The translations under genes were made by a program, and so were the position numbers. A DNA stretch of 64,000 nucleotides, from the NCBI RefSeq assembly GCF_004362525.1, contig NZ_SNXS01000001.1, forward strand, positions 606,520-670,519, in the 5' to 3' direction. This stretch comes from Roseateles toxinivorans. GTDB taxonomy: Bacteria > Pseudomonadota > Gammaproteobacteria > Burkholderiales > Burkholderiaceae_C. The notes beneath the pieces are model-generated. The model was not told where the DNA came from. It searched no databases and saw only the letters and a list, made by a program, of their open reading frames with translations. This document shows positions 60,007-64,000 of this stretch, piece after piece; position 1 is the stretch's first letter, and each line of letters starts with the position of its first letter.

Positions 60007-61668
60007 CTACAGCCGTTTGTACAGCAGGGTGTAGGCCTGCTTGTCGCTGGGCCTGCGCAGCTGGGCGACCAGGTGCCAGCCGGCCAGGGCGGGCACGGCC
60101 GGCCCAATGCTCTGCTGCACCAGATAGTCGCAGCGGCTGGCGGCCAGTGGCGTCACGCCATCGATATGCCAGGACCAGTTGCTCTGCAGCTCCATGGCGG
60201 CCAGATGCGATAGCGCCACGCCGGGCGCCGCCAGGCAGTTGATCTGCGCCGGCAACTGAGCCTGCAGACGTTCCATCAGCGGCCGGTTGCTGCGCACATA
60301 GTCCAGCAGCGGCAGCCAGAGCGTCATCAGCAAGAGCCAGCACAGGGCCACGCCGCCGGCCGGCAGCACCAGGCTCTTCCACAGCGCATGTTGATGCTTG
60401 GCGGTGCGCCAGCGCACCAGCCACATCCAGGCCAGGGTGGCGGCCGTGGCAAAGACCAGGGCCACCGCACCGAACTGCGGCTCGAAGCCTTCATACAGCC
60501 GCTTCAGACCACGCAGCGCCCAGGCCGGGCTGCCGGTGTGCATGCCGCTGTAGTACAGCCAGCCGATCAGCGCACAGGCCGAGAAGAAGAACACCGAGAA
60601 CCAGTCCACGGCCGCGGCCACGCTGCGGCGCAAGGTGGGCAGGGCAAAGGCGGCGAGTACGGCCAGCGGGGGCAGGGCCAGCAGCAGTGCGCGGTCCGAA
60701 CCGTCCATCATCAGGCTGGTGGCAAAGCCGACCGCCACACACATCGCCGGCACGAGGATGTGGCGGCGCTGCCAATAGGTGCGCCAGCGCCACAGCGTCC
60801 AGGCCGCCAGCGGCCAGGCCGGCCAGGCGAACCAGGCCGTCATCGTGAGCATCTGCTGGGCCAGATCCAGCGCCGACACGGGAGCTGCCACGCGCCAGCG
60901 CCAGGCACCGGTGCCCCAGGCCGCCAGGGCCGCGAGTGCCGAGGCCGCCAGCAGCCAGACCACCAGGCGGTGCACCTCGTCATAGCTGGAACGAAAGCAG
61001 ATCAAGGCGCCCAGCAAGCCGAGCGCTACGGCCACGGCCGGCGCGCCGCTGGCGGCCAGCACCGGCAGGGCCAGCAGCACCGCCAGGCGGGCCTTGCGCG
61101 GCTTGAACGGGGCGGCGGCGATGCCATAGAGCAGCAGGGTGGCGGCCAGTAGCTGGGCCAGCTCGGGCGTCGTCTCATGGCCCAGCTGCAGCAGGCCCAG
61201 GCTGGCGATCAGGGCCAGGAGCGAGCCATCGGCCAGCGCGCGTGCATAGTCGATCGCATGGGCCTCGCCGCCGAAGGCGAAGGCGACCGGCTGGGCGGCG
61301 TCGGTGCGGGCCAGGTGAAAGCTGCTGTACCAGGTCAGCATCAGCACGCCGACCAGGGCCAGGCCGAAGGGCAGGCGGGCGGCAAAGGCGGCATCGGCAA
61401 AGGGCAGGGCCTTGATGAACAGCGCACCGACCCAGTAGGGCAGCAGCGCGCCTTCGGCCGGGATGCCGGCAATCGTCGGGTGCCACCAGGACGCCAGGCC
61501 CTTGGCGATGCTGGCCATATAGCCGAAGGCGGTGACGTCGGCATTGCGCCAGGGCGCGCGTCCGAACAGGCCGGGCAGCACATAGGCCGCGCAAAACAGG
61601 ATCAGGGCCAGGCGCGGCAGCCGCGTGGCACTGCGCTCGGTGGCGATGGCAGGGGTTGGGAGGTTCAC
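60007..61668 (-). CDS. Multi-pass membrane glycosyltransferase-like protein (ArnT/PMT family)
   Basis: The 553-residue protein has about 12 membrane segments and the start expected of GT39/GT83-type enzymes (LPRLALILFCAAYVLPGLFGRAPWRNADVTAFGYMASIAKGLASWWHPTIAG, an Asp in the first loop, then GALLPYWVGALFIKAL). It probably moves a lipid-linked sugar to lipid A or protein in the periplasm. The acceptor is unknown. It is convergent with phoR and has no partner genes beside it. Confidence 0.75.
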   Translation of the reverse strand: MNLPTPAIATERSATRLPRLALILFCAAYVLPGLFGRAPWRNADVTAFGYMASIAKGLASWWHPTIAGIPAEGALLPYWVGALFIKALPFADAAFAARLPFGLALVGVLMLTWYSSFHLARTDAAQPVAFAFGGEAHAIDYARALADGSLLALIASLGLLQLGHETTPELAQLLAATLLLYGIAAAPFKPRKARLAVLLALPVLAASGAPAVAVALGLLGALICFRSSYDEVHRLVVWLLAASALAALAAWGTGAWRWRVAAPVSALDLAQQMLTMTAWFAWPAWPLAAWTLWRWRTYWQRRHILVPAMCVAVGFATSLMMDGSDRALLLALPPLAVLAAFALPTLRRSVAAAVDWFSVFFFSACALIGWLYYSGMHTGSPAWALRGLKRLYEGFEPQFGAVALVFATAATLAWMWLVRWRTAKHQHALWKSLVLPAGGVALCWLLLMTLWLPLLDYVRSNRPLMERLQAQLPAQINCLAAPGVALSHLAAMELQSNWSWHIDGVTPLAASRCDYLVQQSIGPAVPALAGWHLVAQLRRPSDKQAYTLLYKRL

Positions 61669-61733
61669 GCAGTCGGCTTGTGGGCTGTGGTTCTTGTCAG
61701 TGCGGGATCATGCCGCAAAGAGGGGCAGAAACG

Positions 61734-61757
61734 AAAAAAGGCAGCCTGAGCTGCCTT
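61734..61757 (-). terminator. Rho-independent terminator after rpmE2
   Basis: On the minus strand AAGGCAGC and GCTGCCTT pair perfectly (61738-61745 with 61750-61757) around a four-base loop and run into six T. It ends the rho/rpmE2 side. Confidence 0.9.
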
Positions 61758-61779
61758 CTTGGTACAAGTCCTGCCAGTC

Positions 61780-62046
61780 TTACTTCTTGACGGCGGCGCC
61801 GATGCGCGTGAACTTGTTGCGGAACTTCTCGACGCGACCACCCAGCGAGTCGATGCTCTTCTGCGTGCCGGTGTAGAACGGATGCGATTCGCTGGTGGTT
61901 TCCAGCTTGAACAACGGCAGTTCGCGGCCGTCTTCCATCTTCACCATTTCTTTGGTCTGTGCGCAGGAACGCGTCACAAACTTGAAACCGTTGGACAGGT
62001 CCACGAAGCAGATTTCGCGGTAGTTGGGGTGAATGCCGTCTTTCAT
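61780..62046 (-). CDS. rpmE2: 50S ribosomal protein L31 type B
   Basis: The 88-residue protein has [23 protein letters not shown] and [29 protein letters not shown]. It lacks the zinc-binding CxxC pair of type A L31 in the usual place, so it is the zinc-free type B form. Such copies are often zinc-controlled, but I saw no Zur site. It lies downstream of rho. Confidence 0.97.
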   Translation of the reverse strand: MKDGIHPNYREICFVDLSNGFKFVTRSCAQTKEMVKMEDGRELPLFKLETTSESHPFYTGTQKSIDSLGGRVEKFRNKFTRIGAAVKK

Positions 62047-62206
62047 GGGGAGCCTCTCGCTTGTTTCGCGCTGACGTGCCGGGAGCCTTGCCGCACCATG
62101 CGACGCACTTTCCGACAGCGGAAAAACGCGGATTATATACTGTTTTTTGGCGTCCGAACCGGCGCGCCGCTGGTGCGCGGATTACGCGCACCTGGAGCCA
62201 CCAAAA

Positions 62207-63469
62207 TCAACCGCCTCTTCGCATCATGTCGAAGAAATCGATATTGCTCTTGGTGGACTTCATCTTGTCGAGCACGAACTCCATCGCCTCGATCTCGTCC
62301 ATCGGGTACAGCAGCTTGCGCAGAATCCAGGTCTTTTGCAGGATCTCGGGCTTCAGCAGCAGTTCTTCGCGGCGTGTGCCCGACTTGTTGATCAGGATGG
62401 ACGGATAGACGCGCTTCTCGGCCATGCGACGGTCCAGATGGATTTCGCAGTTGCCGGTGCCCTTGAACTCTTCGTAGATCACCTCGTCCATGCGGCTGCC
62501 GGTGTCGATCAGCGCCGTGCCGATGATGGTCAGCGAACCGCCTTCTTCAACGTTACGTGCCGCGCCGAAGAAGCGCTTGGGGCGCTGCAGCGCATTGGCG
62601 TCCACACCACCGGTCAGCACCTTGCCCGACGAGGGCAGCACATTGTTGTAGGCGCGGGCCAGACGGGTGATCGAGTCCAGCAGGATGACCACGTCGCGCT
62701 TCAGCTCGACGAGGCGCTTGGCCCGCTCGATCACCATCTCGGCGACCTGCACGTGGCGGGCAGCCGGTTCGTCGAAGGTCGAGCTGATGACCTCGCCACG
62801 CACGGTGCGCAGCATTTCCGTCACTTCCTCGGGCCGCTCATCGACGAGCAGCACGATCAGGTAGACCTCGGGATGGTTGGCAACGATGGCATGGGCCAGC
62901 TGCTGCATCATCACCGTCTTGCCGGTCTTGGGCTGGGCGACGAGCAGGGCGCGCTGGCCCTTGCCGATGGGCGCCACCAGATCGATGATGCGGCCGGTGA
63001 TGTTCTCGTCGCTCTTGATGTCGCGCTCGAGCTTGAACTGCTCCTTGGGGAACAAGGGCGTCAAGTTCTCGAACATGATCTTGTTCTTGCTCTCCTCGGG
63101 CGTCAGCTCGTTGACGCGGTCCACCTTGACCAGGGCGAAGTAGCGTTCGCCGTCCTTGGGCACGCGCACCTCGCCCTCGACCATGTCGCCGGTGTGCAGA
63201 TTGAAGCGGCGGATCTGGCTGGGGCTCAGATAGATGTCGTCGGTCGAGGCCATATAGCTGGCGTCGGGCGAGCGCAGGAAGCCAAAGCCGTCAGGCAGCA
63301 CCTCCAGCACGCCGTCGCCGAACACCTGCTCCCCGCCTTTGGCGCGCTTTTTCATGATCGCAAACATCAGCTCCTGCTTGCGCAGTCGAGCGACGTTGTC
63401 GATCTCCAGTGCCTCGCCCATCTTGATGAGCTCGGAAACGTGGAGCGCTTTTAGTTCTGAAAGATGCAT
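62207..63469 (-). CDS. rho: Transcription termination factor Rho
   Basis: The 420-residue hexameric RNA helicase has an N-terminal RNA-binding domain ([55 protein letters not shown]), the ATPase core with Walker [21 protein letters not shown], Walker [14 protein letters not shown] and the C-terminal RALVEL-like text ([17 protein letters not shown]). It ends transcripts at unstructured C-rich sites. Length is standard. Confidence 0.98.
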   Translation of the reverse strand: MHLSELKALHVSELIKMGEALEIDNVARLRKQELMFAIMKKRAKGGEQVFGDGVLEVLPDGFGFLRSPDASYMASTDDIYLSPSQIRRFNLHTGDMVEGEVRVPKDGERYFALVKVDRVNELTPEESKNKIMFENLTPLFPKEQFKLERDIKSDENITGRIIDLVAPIGKGQRALLVAQPKTGKTVMMQQLAHAIVANHPEVYLIVLLVDERPEEVTEMLRTVRGEVISSTFDEPAARHVQVAEMVIERAKRLVELKRDVVILLDSITRLARAYNNVLPSSGKVLTGGVDANALQRPKRFFGAARNVEEGGSLTIIGTALIDTGSRMDEVIYEEFKGTGNCEIHLDRRMAEKRVYPSILINKSGTRREELLLKPEILQKTWILRKLLYPMDEIEAMEFVLDKMKSTKSNIDFFDMMRRGG

Positions 63470-63748
63470 GGGTTAACACCCTGTAGGTCGTCGAAGTCCC
63501 TGCCAAGGGTCTTCAACGGAAAACATCGGCTGCGACTCGCGGCTCGGCGGAATTGCCGGCTGCGAGGGCTCGCGAACGTCACAAAGGCCGATCAAGCGCA
63601 AGGCTTGCGAACGATGAACTGAAAAACGTTGGAGCTTTAGGCCGAGTCCACGCGCCGAAATCGGGCGTGGTGGCAGAACTTTGCTGGGCCGCCAGGGCCG
63701 GCCGATCGTCTGGATCGTCTGCGGCAGCCCGAGCGGCTTTGGAAGTGA

Positions 63749-64000
63749 TTATAGATGCGCGTCGACGAAGGCCGTCAACTGGGCTTTCGAGAGGGCGCCA
63801 ACCTTGGTCGCGGCGAGCTGGCCGCCCTTGAACAGCATCAGGGTCGGAATGCCGCGAATACCGAACTTGGCGGGCACATCGCGGTTCTCGTCCACATTCA
63901 TCTTGGTGATCTGCAGACGGCCGTCGTAGTCCTTGGACAGCTCATCCAGGATAGGGGCAATCATCTTGCAGGGGCCGCACCATTCGGCCCAGTAGTCGAC
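63749..64000 (-). CDS. trxA: Thioredoxin, N-terminus beyond the window
   Basis: The readable 83 residues begin [12 protein letters not shown], with the redox-active Cys-Gly-Pro-Cys, then [13 protein letters not shown] and the C-terminal [38 protein letters not shown]. The cis-Pro is in GIPT. The start lies outside. It is upstream of rho in the same direction, a known order in Burkholderiales. The gap to rho (279 bases) probably holds the rho leader. Confidence 0.95.
   Translation of the reverse strand, partial: VDYWAEWCGPCKMIAPILDELSKDYDGRLQITKMNVDENRDVPAKFGIRGIPTLMLFKGGQLAATKVGALSKAQLTAFVDAHL

Overview
The window looks like a high-GC betaproteobacterial chromosome of the order Burkholderiales, near the Roseateles/Pelomonas/Rubrivivax/Leptothrix group. 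The evidence is the gene order surE-pcm-nlpD-rpoS, the run carA-carB-greA-DUF4149 with yhbY divergent from rlmE-ftsH-folP-glmM, the complete pstSCAB-phoU-phoB-phoR locus, and trxA-rho-rpmE2. The genus is an inference. No tRNA, rRNA or CRISPR array was seen.

The window has two halves. Positions 1 to about 28.75 kb are an accessory patchwork. They hold a truncated IS110-family element with a structured leader, an AraC regulator, an unrecognised two-gene module (2.36-5.05 kb), a PEP-CTERM protein, a broken and an intact IS1182-family element, and a sugar or sugar-acid catabolic operon (TRAP transporter, SDR dehydrogenase, two-subunit transketolase) with a divergent LysR regulator. Next come an AraC-hemerythrin-PAS fragment cluster, a glycosyltransferase, a DUF1775 protein behind the last codons of a lost TonB-dependent receptor, and an NsrR-regulated respiratory cluster. 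A decayed aspartate ammonia-lyase gene ends this half.

The NsrR cluster (20.4-27.4 kb) pairs a divergent Rrf2/NsrR repressor with nnrS, a membrane protein, a cbb3-type subunit I carrying a CcoS-like N-terminal segment, a CcoO-like cytochrome, a monoheme membrane cytochrome c, a 49-residue Cys-rich membrane peptide, a group III truncated haemoglobin, a SCO copper chaperone and another membrane protein. It reads as an NO-inducible terminal oxidase and detoxification unit. An NsrR-like operator lies over the likely -10 box of nnrS.

From about 28.87 kb to the end the content is conserved housekeeping: a LuxR-type two-component system, a quinone oxidoreductase, surE-pcm-nlpD-rpoS, an S9 peptidase, rlmD, a Bax-inhibitor-1 protein, pyrimidine and arginine synthesis (carAB), transcription (greA, rho), ribosome maturation (yhbY, rlmE), proteolysis (ftsH, with a sigma-32-like promoter), folate and cell wall precursors (folP, glmM), phosphate uptake with a Pho box, a membrane glycosyltransferase-like protein, rpmE2, rho and a thioredoxin cut by the window edge.
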